Shown here: piece by piece, positions 20,309 to 29,875 of the stretch
Position numbering within the stretch: position 1 is the first letter of the stretch
How the letters are laid out: each line of letters opens with the position of its first letter
Source: Porphyra umbilicalis
Taxonomy: Eukaryota; Rhodophyta; Bangiophyceae; Bangiales; Bangiaceae
DNA: 64,000 nt
Assembly (NCBI GenBank): GCA_002049455.2
Contig: KV918931.1
Location: forward strand, 62,001-126,000
Direction: 5' to 3'
The notes under the pieces: generated by a model
The model's database searches: none
What the model was told of the DNA's origin: nothing
The model's input: only the letters and a program-made list of their open reading frames with translations
Program-made: the position numbers and the translations under genes

Positions 20309-20630
20309 GCCGCCGCCGCCGTCGTCCCCACCGCTGCTGGCGTTGCCCGCGGCGGACGGGGCCGGCGGCGGTGGCGACGACGCGGCCGCCGACGGCGTCG
20401 TTGACGGGGATGGGCGTGCCGCGGCGGCGGAGCGGGAGCGCCTCCTTGCCGCCGACGCGGCCGCCGACGGGCTGTGCCCGTCGGTGGTCGCTGGCAACGC
20501 CACCGCCATCCTCCTCGGCACCGTGTGGATGAACGTGCGGGATTCGCACTGTGGGCGGTGCGGCTCGCTCGTCGGTGTCACGTTTGCCATGTACCGGGGG
20601 GGGACTCCCTGTGGCTCCAACAGTACCTGA
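18605..20630 (+). CDS. F-box protein with CxxC zinc knuckles (Yippee/Mis18/CULT-like)
   Basis: The F-box LERLPAELLVEILAHLP...L (about 19231-19350) predicts a substrate adaptor of an SCF ubiquitin ligase. It is followed by four cysteine pairs, with first-cysteine codons at 19369/19378, 19609/19618, 20133/20142 and 20550/20559. The pairs carry YQCSACDAPLF, VECAACRLCVGYRL, VCGACGWRLAHL and HCGRCGSLVGV, the CxxC...CxxC...GYR pattern of Yippee/Mis18/cereblon-type zinc folds. Gly/Ala/Pro runs separate them. The frame changes at the C13 run 19975-19987 and probably again at the G8 run 20596-20603, after which a protein-like tail (LWLQQYLSCRWAAFSKRTRRELLP) continues to about 20700. The N-terminus is uncertain: the best Kozak ATG is 18605 (MVHRRRRLSADVRGWQ, then Gly-Ser repeats), in another frame; in-frame ATGs occur at 18973 and 19006. 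Confidence 0.65.
18729..18790 (+). repeat. (GGCAGC)n hexanucleotide repeat
   Basis: About ten tandem GGCAGC units encoding Gly-Ser in the frame from 18605, followed by GGC and AGC runs. Coding microsatellite if the 18605 start is right. Confidence 0.85.
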
Positions 20631-21463
20631 GCTGCCGCTGGGCCGCCTTTTCCAAGCGCACCCGCCGGGAGCTGCTGCCGGGCGCGGGGGGGGGGGCGGG
20701 GGGGTGGGGGGGCGGTGACCCTCGTCGACCAGTAGGCGGGCAGAGCCGGGGGGGGGGGGGGGGGGGGGGGGGGGTCGGGCGCGCGCGCCGCCCGCGCGAC
20801 TGCGTCTGACCGCATGTGTGACGGCGGCGCATGTGGGCCGCGCTTCCGACGGGCGGGCGGGCGGGCGGGCGGGCGGGCGGGCCGGCGGTGGTGGGGCCCG
20901 CCCCAACCCTTGTTGTTTTGGTGTGCGTCAGCGGGCACGGTGGGTGGTCCCTGGTGGGAGCGTTGACGCAAGTATACGGGGGGGCGACGGGGTGGGCAAC
21001 CCACAAGGGCGGCCGTGTCTGCACGGGGCGGGGCGAGGCCCGGCGCGCCCCTTCAACTCTTTCACGCATCTGGCCGTGACGCCGCCGCCTGCCAACCGTC
21101 GGCAGGTCGGCGAGGGGCGGCGCTGTGCGCGTAGGCAAACCAGAGAAAAACAAGAAAAGCACGTCGGTCGGCCAGGGACGCGGCGCGCCAATGAGCGCTC
21201 CCACTCCTGCACCTCTCGTGTCTTACTATAAAAGCGGTCTCGCGCAGGACCGCAACGATCCATCGGACTTGCAAATGGACAACGGCTGCGTCGGCGGCGC
21301 CACGGGTGGCCTCTCGCCCCGCGAAGGGAGCGCGCTCCCTTCCCGCACGGGCGCGTTCAACGAGAAAAATACCAACTCCAGCGGAATGAGTCGTGTTTTG
21401 TGAGGACGCTCGATCGCCGTCCTCGGAGGACGGTGGAGGACGGTCCTCCACCGTCGGCGCGTG
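20631..21463. other. intergenic after the F-box gene
   Basis: Contains a 20+ base G run (20750-20774), a (GGGC)n run (20845-20885), a perfect 20-bp palindrome (21323-21342) and a 13-bp-arm hairpin with a one-base centre (21429-21455) just before the hAT insertion site. No gene is supported. Confidence 0.5.
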
Positions 21464-21471
21464 CCTCTGTA
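21464..21471 (+). repeat. target-site duplication, left copy (CCTCTGTA)
   Basis: Eight bases identical to 22358-22365, directly flanking the terminal inverted repeats of the inserted element. Eight bp is the hAT-superfamily length. Confidence 0.92.
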
Positions 21472-22357
21472 TAGGGGTGTCCAATCGGATGGTGATGCCA
21501 AACTGGTTAAACCGGTTTTCGTTACAGCCCATTATCGATTCTAAACCGATTGATACTTACCTATCTACTTAGCCCGAAAAGTTCCCAAAATATTCTTGTT
21601 ATATGGGTCAATTTGAAACTTGCACAGCATTCCTTGACAAACGCATCTCACCCAGCGCTTTTCGTGCACTTCCAGGGGCTCTGCCGCGGTAGTACATTGC
21701 GGACTGCGCCCCAGATAGGCAGAGCTGGTGACGCAGAGGAAGAGGGCGGACCTCTGTGCCACAATGTCTCATGAGCCATCGAGACCTCTCCAGCAGATAT
21801 TGCTCATACCCTGGAGGCAGGTACTCGTCGATGAAGTGACTACTCCAAGATGCCGAACAACTGTAGGTACTCCTTGGTACAGTTTCCATCTGGCCTACGA
21901 ACCATCGCAAAGCCGACGCATCAGCCACATTCTCCTTCTCTTGCCAGATGGAGCGACCGTTAGCCCCACACCGGAAGTTCCTGTCTAATGCTCTCTTTAT
22001 GTGGTTGCTCTGACTCTACCCGTAGAGGTAGACGAAGGACGTGAGAGTAACAGGCCGGGTTTCGGTACGAGTTCGGTTGTTGCTGCATGTAGTCCAGGGC
22101 CCTGCACATGCCATCGTCCGCAGCACTGTTGACCCAGCGTCCTTCCGCATTGGATCCTTGGATCAACAAGCTCAAAAAATTTGTCAACATTGTATTCTGA
22201 CCGTTCCAAGACGCGCATGAGCTGGGGACATTCTGGGAGTTAGATCGAATCGGTTGGCCCGATTTGTTTGCCTCCGAACCTGTTCGTGATAGATTTCAGT
22301 TTTTGGCCCAATTTAATCAATTTGAACCGATTTCGATCAACCGAATGGACACCCCTA
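21472..22357. mobile_element. non-autonomous hAT-superfamily DNA transposon, 886 bp
   Basis: Left terminus TAGGGGTGTCCAATCGG (21472-21488); right terminus read inward TAGGGGTGTCCATTCGG (22341-22357), 16 of 17 identical. Both are flanked by the perfect 8-bp duplication CCTCTGTA. Several AACCG/CGGTT motifs lie just inside both ends, as is usual for hAT transposase binding. The element has clearly lower GC than its host DNA. Inside there are only short open stretches. A minus-strand stretch reading KFFELVDPRIQ near 22150-22190 might be a trace of a transposase but is not convincing. It has no intact transposase, so movement would need one supplied in trans. Confidence 0.9.
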
Positions 22358-22365
22358 CCTCTGTA
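22358..22365 (+). repeat. target-site duplication, right copy (CCTCTGTA)
   Basis: Identical to 21464-21471; see the hAT element between them. Confidence 0.92.
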
Positions 22366-22933
22366 AGGCCTGTTTGGGCACGCATCCGCGGCGAATCAGG
22401 GGGCGGCGCCAAAAGGACCAAAATCATAATAAAAAAAAGGCCCCCCACCGCGCGTCCAGCGCCCACCCCACCGCCGCGCCGGTGGCACAGTGTGGAAGCT
22501 CCGCTTCCGCCACCCGCCGCCGCGGGGGCGCCCAATCACGCGATTCCCCCCCGCCGCCGCGGCGCGCGCTGGCGCCGCAGCTCTCCCCGCGGGCGCCGCG
22601 ACTGCGCGGGCGACGCCGCGCGGCGCCGCGGTCGGGGCGCGGCGGGTCGAGGGGGTGGCCGTCGCCGCGCGCGGGCGTCCGCAGTCCGCTGCGGCCGCCG
22701 CTGCGCCGCCCGCCTCGGCGTCAGTGCGGTTGGTTTGTTTCTTGTTCTTTTTTTTTGGCGAGGGCTGAGGAGGGACGGGTTCTGCACCCTCTCCCGCCCT
22801 CCACGCCCGTCGCGTCGCGTCGGCGGCCGCCCGTGGGCGCCGTGCGGTCGTCTGGGCGTCCCCCCACCGGCGGCGCAGCGTGGACGCGGCGCTTCCCCTC
22901 CCCCCCCCCCCCCCACCCCTCCACGTGACGGCC
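22366..22933. other. intergenic / upstream region of the DUF760 gene
   Basis: GC-rich, with a short T9 tract at 22749-22757 and a C14 run before 22920. Probable promoter of the next gene. No separate gene was seen. Confidence 0.4.
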
Positions 22934-23025
22934 ATGGCGCGGCCACGGAGACGGGCGGATGGGGGCGGGGGGCGAGCACCCCCCCCCCCCCCCGCACGCG
23001 CGCCCCCACCCGGCGCCGCCGGGTC

Positions 23026-23076
<51 letters not shown>

Positions 23077-23268
23077 GTCGACGCCCGCCGCCGCCTTTGT
23101 GGCCGTCCCCCCGGCGGCGGCGGTGCGGGGCGTCGGCGGCGGGCCTCTGGCGGTGCCCCCACCCGCCGCCCGGGCGGCGGCCGCCGCCCCGCTGTGCCGC
23201 GCCCGCCGCCGCGCGCGGCCGCCCGCCCCGTGGCGGCCGCCCGCCCCGTGGCGGCCGCCCGTCGGTGT

Positions 23269-23305
<37 letters not shown>

Positions 23306-23330
23306 TGCAGCGTCGACGGCCGCGGCGGCG

Positions 23331-23361
<31 letters not shown>

Positions 23362-24562
23362 GCGGGCGGCGACGCCCGGCGGGCAGCGGCGGGGGTGGGT
23401 CACCGCCCGCGCCGGCGGGGGGGCGGCGGGCCCCCCCCCCCCGGCCACACCGCCCGACAAGGACGACGAGGCGGGGGGTGCCGGCGGCGCCGCCGACGCG
23501 GGCGGTGGGGGGGGTGGCGCCGCCGCTGGCGGCGCCGCCGCCGCACCGCCAGACGGGGGGGGGTCGACGCCGCCGCGCCGTCGGCGGCGCGCGGCAGCGA
23601 CGCTGCCGCCGCCGCCGCCGCCGCCGCCGACGCCGACGCGGGCGCGCCGTCGGCGGCGCCGGCAGCGTCGGGCGCCGACGGCGCGTCGGCGCCGCCGCCG
23701 CCGGCCGAGGCGGGGGCGGGGGGGGGGGGGGAGGCGCCGACGCAGACGCCGCGCCGCCCCCCGACGGCGCGCACGCGGCGGCGGCTGCCGACGCCGCGGC
23801 GGGCACCAAAGGCGGCGGCGACGGCGGCGACGACGGCGGCGGCGACGACGGCGGCGGCGGCGGCGGCGGTGGCGGTGGCGAGGCGGACGCGGCCACCGGC
23901 GCCGACGGCGTGGCGCCGCCGGCGGCGGGTGCGGGGGCGGCGGCGGCGGCCAGTGGCGCCGCAGCGTCGGCGGCGCGCCCCCCCCCCCCGCCCGACGATG
24001 ATTTCGTGCAGGCGTTTGGGGACGTGGCCGCCCGCCTGCGCGGTGGCGGCGACGCGTCGGGGGCGTCGACGCCCCCGCCGTCGTCTGCCGCGTCGGCGTC
24101 GGCGCCGTCGGGCGGGGGCGACGGCGGCGGCCCGTCCTCCTCCTCGTCGTCGTCCCCTCCCCCCTCTCGATCAGACGGCGGCGGCGGCGGCGGCAGCAGC
24201 GGCGGTGGCGGCAGCGGCGGCGGCAACAGCAGCAGCAGCAGCAGCAGCGGCGGCCCCGCCCCCGACGCGCGGCCGGCCGACGTGGCGGCGGGCGCCAACG
24301 CGCTGTACGAGACGGTGCGGGATTTCCGGCCGCAGGACCTCGACGCCGTCCAAGCGCACGTCTCCCCCGAAGCCGTCGACGCGATGAAGCGGACGGTTAT
24401 GGGCGTCCTCGGCACCCTCCCCACCGACGCGTACGTGGTGGAGATTAGCACCGCGCAGCGGGGCCTCGCGCGCCTCCTCTACTCCTCCCTGTGCACGGGG
24501 TTTGCGTTTCGCACGATTGAGTTTCGCCTGTCCCTCGCCGCCACGTGGGCGGCAACGGCCGT

Positions 24563-24596
<34 letters not shown>

Positions 24597-25066
24597 ACGG
24601 CGGCCGCGGCGGCGCACGCGGCGGACGCGGCGGGCGGGGGGGGGGACGCCGGGGCGGGTGCCGCCGCCCCCGACAGAGCCCCCCCGTCGGGCGGCCCGTC
24701 GGCGGCCGCCGACGCTGCCGCCGCCGACGCGGCGGCGGCGGCGGCGGTGGGCGACGGCGCGGCGGGGGACGTGCCGACGGCGGCGGGGGTCCCCCCCCCC
24801 CCTCCCCCCCCCCCCCCCCCCCCACGCCGTCGAGCCCGCTCGTCAGCGGCCTCGGGGCGACCCAAGCCCCCACCCCCGTCGACGACTTGTCGGCCGACGT
24901 GCCCTATGGCGCCGCCGCTGCGGCCGCGCCTGGCAGCGGCGGCGGCGGCGGCGGCGGCGGCGGGCGCGGCGGCGACGCGGGCGGCCCCCCCCCGGCGGCC
25001 GTGCCCGACTATATGGCCAAGGTGCCGAGCCGCTCCCTCGTCGACCCGCCCGCCGCGTCGGCGACG

Positions 25067-25098
<32 letters not shown>

Positions 25099-25288
25099 GG
25101 CGGCAGAGACGACCATGTCCCCTGCGGGGCGGGAGGCGTACATTGCGCGCCTCGAAGCGGAAGTCGCGTCGCTGCGTGCGGCGCTTGGGGGGGGGGGGGG
25201 GGGGGGCGCCCCCGCCGCCGCCCCGGGCGCCGTCGCCGGCGACGCCGCGGGCGGCGCCGCGGGGTCGGCGGGCCAGCGGCGGGTGGCA

Positions 25289-25330
<42 letters not shown>

Positions 25331-25368
25331 ACGCGTCGTCGGGCGGCGCCGCCGCCGGGTCGGCGGCG

Positions 25369-25403
<35 letters not shown>

Positions 25404-25759
25404 GCCCCCCCCCCCCCCCCGGCGCGTCGGGGGTGGCCGGCGGCCGCAACGCGCTCCTCGAGTACCTCACGCTCCTCCCCCCCGACCGGGTGGCGGCGCT
25501 GCACGCGGCGATGGAGCCCGTTGCCGTTGACGCGATGCGCCGCGTCGTGCGGCGCCTCGTCGGCACGCTCCCCTCCTTTGCCGTCGCCGCCTCCTACTCG
25601 GCCAACCGCGACTACTTTGCGTCGCTCGTCCTCTGGTGCCTCATGATTGGGTACGTGCTCCGCGACGGGGAGACGCGGATGGAGTTGGAGGGGGCGTTCC
25701 GCTCCTCGGCGGGCAAGGGGGGGGGGGGGGGGGGGGGGGGGGCAGACGCCCCGCGCTAG
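22934..25759 (+). CDS. DUF760 protein with two DUF760 domains (plastid-type)
   Basis: Homologue of plant and algal DUF760 proteins, which carry plastid transit peptides; biochemical role unknown. Domain 1 (about 24290-24550) reads NALYETVRDFRPQ...VSPEAVDAMKRTVMGVLG...LLYSSLCTGFAFRTIEFRLSL. Domain 2 (about 25448-25700) reads NALLEYLTLLPPDRV...VAVDAMRRVVRRLVGTLP...VLWCLMIGYVLRDGETRMELEGAF. A possible coiled-coil stretch (REAYIARLEAEVASLRAAL) precedes domain 2. The two domains lie in different frames; the change falls in the C-rich run 24790-24823. More G/C runs (about 23430, 23720) may hide earlier shifts, so the start is uncertain. The ATG at 22934 and the downstream AAFVAVPPAAAVRG stretch would fit a plastid transit peptide. 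Long Ala, Gly and Pro runs from GGC/GCC repeats fill the linkers. Stop TAG at 25757-25759. Confidence 0.8.
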
Positions 25760-26020
25760 AGACGCAGCCGGACCCTCGGTCCGTCGGTCGGTCGGTCGGT
25801 GGGGTGGGGGGGGGGTGGTCGGGTGGTGGGGAGGAGGGGGGGGGGGCGGAGGAGTGGGGGGGGGTCGGTGCCTTTCCTTTTTTTTTTTTTTTTTTTTTTC
25901 TCGCCGTCGGTGGCCTCGCGGACCGCGCCCCCGTTGGCCGGCGGCGGCGGTGCGGGGGGTGCGGGTCGACCGCGCGGGTCGACCGCCGCCGCGGCGGGCG
26001 GGCGGGCGGGCGGGCGGGCG

Positions 26021-26160
26021 GCGCAGCGGCGCGGCGCGCGGCGCGCGGCCGCCGCCGTCGGCGCCGGCTGCCGGTGGCGGGGATGGCCCGGCGCAACGGC
26101 GCGGCGCGCGGCGCGCGGCCGCCGCCGTCGGCGCCGGCTGCCGGCGGCGGGGACGGGCCG
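26021..26160 (+). repeat. tandem duplication, 2 x 70 bp
   Basis: 26021-26090 and 26091-26160 match at about 66 of 70 positions. GC-rich unit beginning GCGCAGCGGCGCGGCGCGCG. Recent local duplication in intergenic DNA. Confidence 0.85.
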
Positions 26161-26273
26161 TCGCAGAGCCGCCGCCCACACGGGGTTGATCGACGGGACG
26201 GCGGGCGCGGCGGCCGCACGGCGGCCGCTGCGCGGCCGGCGCCTTCCCCCCCCCCGCAGCTGCGCACCCTGCC

Positions 26274-26404
26274 CTTTACCCCCCCCGTCACATCCGCAGT
26301 CCCCCTCCCCCTGCCCGACACCCCCACCGTCACAGCCCTAGTCCTACTGCCCCTGCCGTTCACGCCCTCTGTCACAACCCTGGTCCCCCTCCCCCTGCCC
26401 CCGA
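26274..26404 (+). repeat. imperfect minisatellite, units of 39-45 bp
   Basis: Three units with the core CCSGTCACANCC...GTCCCCCTCCCCCTG. All unit lengths are multiples of three, and one plus-strand frame reads FTPPVTSAVPLPLPD, TPTVTALVLLPLP and FTPSVTTLVPLPLPP. This could be a remnant of a Pro/Thr/Val-rich coding repeat, but no gene could be built around it. Confidence 0.6.
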
Positions 26405-26966
26405 CGCGGGGGGACGGCCGACCCCCCACGCTCCCCCCCCCCGGCCCATGCGCTGCCCCAGAGCCCCCCCCATCGACACACGACGCCCGGCGGCGCGTCG
26501 GCCGCCGCCGCTCGGCGCCCGCGCCGTCTCCACGCCCGCCGGGCGCGCGTGCGGTGCGCGGCCTCCCCCACCCGCGCATGGCGCCCGCACCGGCGGTCGC
26601 CCGCAGGGGGGCGGCAAGCCCCATCACAGGCGCGCCGTCGTGAAACGACGGGTGCGCCCGCCGGTCCGACGCACACGGGGGGTGGGTGGACGGCGCCGCC
26701 GCAGCGCGCCGCGCCGCGCCACCGCGCGGCCCGCCTGGGCCGGTGGCGGCCACACGCGACGGCGCCGCCGTGGCGGCAGGGCAGCGCACCAGAACCGCAG
26801 CGTCGACGCGAGGGCGCGCATCGACGGCGTGCCGCGTGCCCGCCCCGTGGCCGCCACCCCCCGCTCCCCCGCGCTGGGATCCCCCGCACGCTGCACACCG
26901 CCACTTACGCTACAGGTACCCATCCCCCGCCCCTCCCCCCCCCCGCGCCCCCCTTCCCGCTGACCC

Positions 26967-28226
26967 CTACAGCGGCGGCGCGCAGTACCGCTCGTCGTGC
27001 CTGTGTTTGGCCAACCACCGCTCGACGACGGCGCGCCCCGCGTGCACGTTCTTCATCACCCCCACCTTGACGTCGTAGGTGTAGCGGGGGGGCGCGTCGA
27101 CTTGCCCCCCCCGCCGCGCGAGCGCCGCCTCCACGTCCGACACGCGGTTCCGCACGCGCACCTCGGAGCGGTACTTGGACGCCGTGAACGCCCCATACAC
27201 CCGGTGGATCCAATCGTCATTGTGCGCCGACAGGTAGGGCACGGGGTAGTAGACGCCCCCAAAAATCTCCATGTGCAGCCGCGTCGCGACGTGAAACGTA
27301 AACGTCGCCCACGACTTCCACTCGTCCTTGAAGCGGACGAGCCCAAAGTGGCGACACGGGCGCTTGGCCGCCCCGCGGCTGCCGACGCCGTTGAGGCTGT
27401 CGACCGCGTGTTGCACCCACCCGCGCGTGTAGATGACCATGTCGTCGTTGGAGAGGAAAAAGTAGTCGCAGCCGTCATAGTAGGCGTCCTTGGCCAACAC
27501 ATTCCAAATCGCCGTTATGCGCCCGTGCAGCGCGTACAGGGGCACGTACGCGAGCCGCACCGTGCCGGCGGGCAGCGACGCGTTGGCGGTCATGCGCGCA
27601 ACGTGCGCGGCGTGCGCGGCGCGGAGGCGCGTCGACCCAAACACCGCGTCGTCCGAGTCGTGCCCATAGTAGACGGCAAAGCGGTAGTCCCGCACCTCCC
27701 CGGGGGAGAGGCTCACGAGGAAGGTGCGCATGAAGGCGCGCAGGCCAATGTGGTCGGGCACATCGTCGGCCGTCCACGACGGGCGGCCGGCAGAGAGCGT
27801 CGGTTGCAACACGCAAAAGTGGTTGCCGAGCGTGTACGGGCCCGGCCCGGGCGCCGACCCGCCGCCGACCGACCGCCCGGCGGCCGCCGCCCCCGCCGCC
27901 GCCGCCCGCCGCGCCGCCATCACCCCCGCCGCCCCACCCGCATCCTCGGCCGACGCGCTCCCCTCCACGCCATGTTCCTCAAACGACGCTTCCAACGCCG
28001 CCGGCAGCACCTCACACGACGTGGCGAGCCGCCGCGCGTACGCGGCGGTCAGCAGCAGCGCCACCCCCGCCGCGGCGGCGACCGCCCACGCGGTCGACGC
28101 GGAGCGCAGGGCGCGCCCCGTGCGCCCGTGGGGGGACGTCGCAGCCGCCCACAGGTGGGCCCCGCGGCGGCGCCAGCGGCCGCGCCCGCCCCCGCCGTGG
28201 TCGCCGAGGCGGGGGGACGATGGCAT
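26967..28226 (-). CDS. type II membrane glycosyltransferase-like protein
   Basis: A 419-residue single-exon protein from the ATG at 28226. It has a basic cytosolic tail, one membrane segment at residues 44-64 (STAWAVAAAAGVALLLTAAYA), an Ala/Gly-rich stem, then a globular lumenal domain. That domain reads RDYRFAVYYGHDSDDAVF, TVRLAYVPLYALHGRITAIWNVLAKDAYYDGCDYFFLSNDDMV, then FKDEW...TFHVATRLHMEIFGGVYYPVP and HNDDWIHRVYG. The hydrophobic strand before SNDDM (residues 259-263) with acidic residues D261/D262, and the second NDD at 336-338, look like the metal-binding and substrate loops of a GT-A fold. One NAS glycosylation sequon lies before the active region. Probably Golgi. The specific family and sugar are not recognised. 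Undisturbed by frameshifts. Confidence 0.72.
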   Translation of the reverse strand: MPSSPRLGDHGGGGRGRWRRRGAHLWAAATSPHGRTGRALRSASTAWAVAAAAGVALLLTAAYARRLATSCEVLPAALEASFEEHGVEGSASAEDAGGAAGVMAARRAAAAGAAAAGRSVGGGSAPGPGPYTLGNHFCVLQPTLSAGRPSWTADDVPDHIGLRAFMRTFLVSLSPGEVRDYRFAVYYGHDSDDAVFGSTRLRAAHAAHVARMTANASLPAGTVRLAYVPLYALHGRITAIWNVLAKDAYYDGCDYFFLSNDDMVIYTRGWVQHAVDSLNGVGSRGAAKRPCRHFGLVRFKDEWKSWATFTFHVATRLHMEIFGGVYYPVPYLSAHNDDWIHRVYGAFTASKYRSEVRVRNRVSDVEAALARRGGQVDAPPRYTYDVKVGVMKNVHAGRAVVERWLAKHRHDERYCAPPL

Positions 28227-29875
28227 GGCGCCCGACGGCCGGGGGGGCAGCCCGACCGACGCGGCGGATGGGGGGCGGCGGCCGGGATGGCGACCAACCA
28301 CGTGGGGGGGGGGGGCGGCGGCGCGGGGACGCTGCTCAGAGGGGGGGGGGACGCGGTCATCCGCGCTTTGGGAGGTCTTGCCGAGTGGGAGGGGGGGGGA
28401 AGGCGCCCTGGCGGGGGAGGCGGCGGGAGGGAGATGGCACGACGGCCAGCGGGAGAGGAACGGCACGGCCACGCCGCCCACCTCGGCCGACGCGGGGGGC
28501 GGGTCGGTCACAGACGAGTTTCAAACAGGGACAAGGGAGATGGCCGCCCCAGCAAGCACCCGCCCCCCACCACCAAACCCGTGCTCAGAGCCGATGCGAG
28601 GCCGGGGCTCCTGCGGACGCGGCCGTGGCGGCAGAGCCCGCAGGCCGCGTCGATGCGGATGGGCCCCGCGGCGGCGACGACCGCCGGGCGCTGACGGTGC
28701 GTGGACTGCCGGCTGCCAATCATTGACCGCCAATGCGAGCAACCGTGCGGGTGCCGCAGCACTCGTCGGAAGAATCGACAGATTGAACGGGAGAATGTCC
28801 CGGACTACGTCCCGTACCTAGACGGGGGCCCTGAACGGGGATATCCCGATGAAGACGTGTTCAGGCTGCAAGGCCACCATCTCGAGTGTACTACAATAAG
28901 CAGCGGCTGTAGTGCTTAGTTTTGCCATCGAGGAGGTGGTAAGGACCGACTCAGGCCTGTGAGCAATTGCACCATTTTCTTTTAAATTGCTGGTCGAGGT
29001 CGCAGCCAGGCAGGCTGCATACCGCCGCCGTACGGCGCTATTTTTTTTTTTTCTTCCCCCCTGGCGGCCCCGTAGGGCATCGCCACGACGCGGACGCTGT
29101 ACACATTTGTTACACCGTCGATGGTGCTTTCGGACGCATCTGGTGGTCGCTTTAGATTGGTGCGTAGACTGGTAGCGCCCTCCCAGAGCACAAAGCGAGA
29201 CAAGCTCAGTGCTTCCATCAGCTCCCATGGGGGGCACGGTTGCCACTTGACAAACGGCCGAGGAGAGAAAAACAAAGAAAGGAGCAGACAGAGACAGACA
29301 GCCCGCCAGACCACCCATGTACAAGGTTAGAGGGGACTGCTGTCCTGGACCCTCAACGACGAGCAAGAAGAAGGCAAACCCACACGAACAACAGCACTGC
29401 TACCGGAAGAGTCAACGGAACCGCACCTATCAGCACAAAGTGTCCCTACTGGACATGCACCCAAAGACACCGTCGCAACGTGCTCGTGAGGACCCCCTCG
29501 TCAGTGGTGCTCATCCAACAGCACTTGCGCCGCCGCCGCGCGCGCGGCCTCCTCTCGCCCGTCCTCATCGCGTGCGCGGCGTGGCGCGTCACTCCCGTGA
29601 ACAGGACGACGGACTGGTGCCTCCTCCTCGTCATCCTGAGTCATATCGCCTTCGTCGTCTTCGTCGACGCCCTCCTCGTCACTCGCGGGGGGCGGGGCGG
29701 GGGGGGGAGGGGTGCTCGAGGAGGCGCCGCCAGCTTCAAGTACGTTGACGGCCGCCCCCGGAATGTGCGTCGGGTCGGCGCGGCGTGGGTCGGCGCCGTC
29801 CGACAGACGCAGGCCGTTGCTTGCGCGGGCACCTTGAACCGCGAGCAAGCTGGACAACAACGGGAGCTCCTCAAC
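28227..29875. other. intergenic; left end region of a probable large transposon
   Basis: 28227-28700 is GC-rich upstream DNA of the glycosyltransferase-like gene. From about 28.7 kb GC drops. TGAACGGG-type motifs cluster at 28783-28862, including the left copy of an inverted repeat shared with 38.86 kb. A T12 tract lies at 29041-29052. No gene is supported in this stretch. Confidence 0.5.
28783..28808 (+). repeat. inverted sub-terminal repeat, left copy
   Basis: Begins TTGAACGGGAGAATGTCCCG and continues with GACTAC; matches the reverse complement of 38861-38886 at 21 of 26 positions. Confidence 0.6.

Larger units (their letters stand above)
25760..26966. other. intergenic between convergent genes; repeats
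   Basis: Contains a (GGTC)n stretch (25778-25800), a T20 tract (about 25879-25899), a (GGGC)n run (25998-26020), a 2 x 70-bp tandem duplication and a codon-length minisatellite (listed separately). It should hold the 3' ends of both flanking genes. No gene could be supported. Confidence 0.45.
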
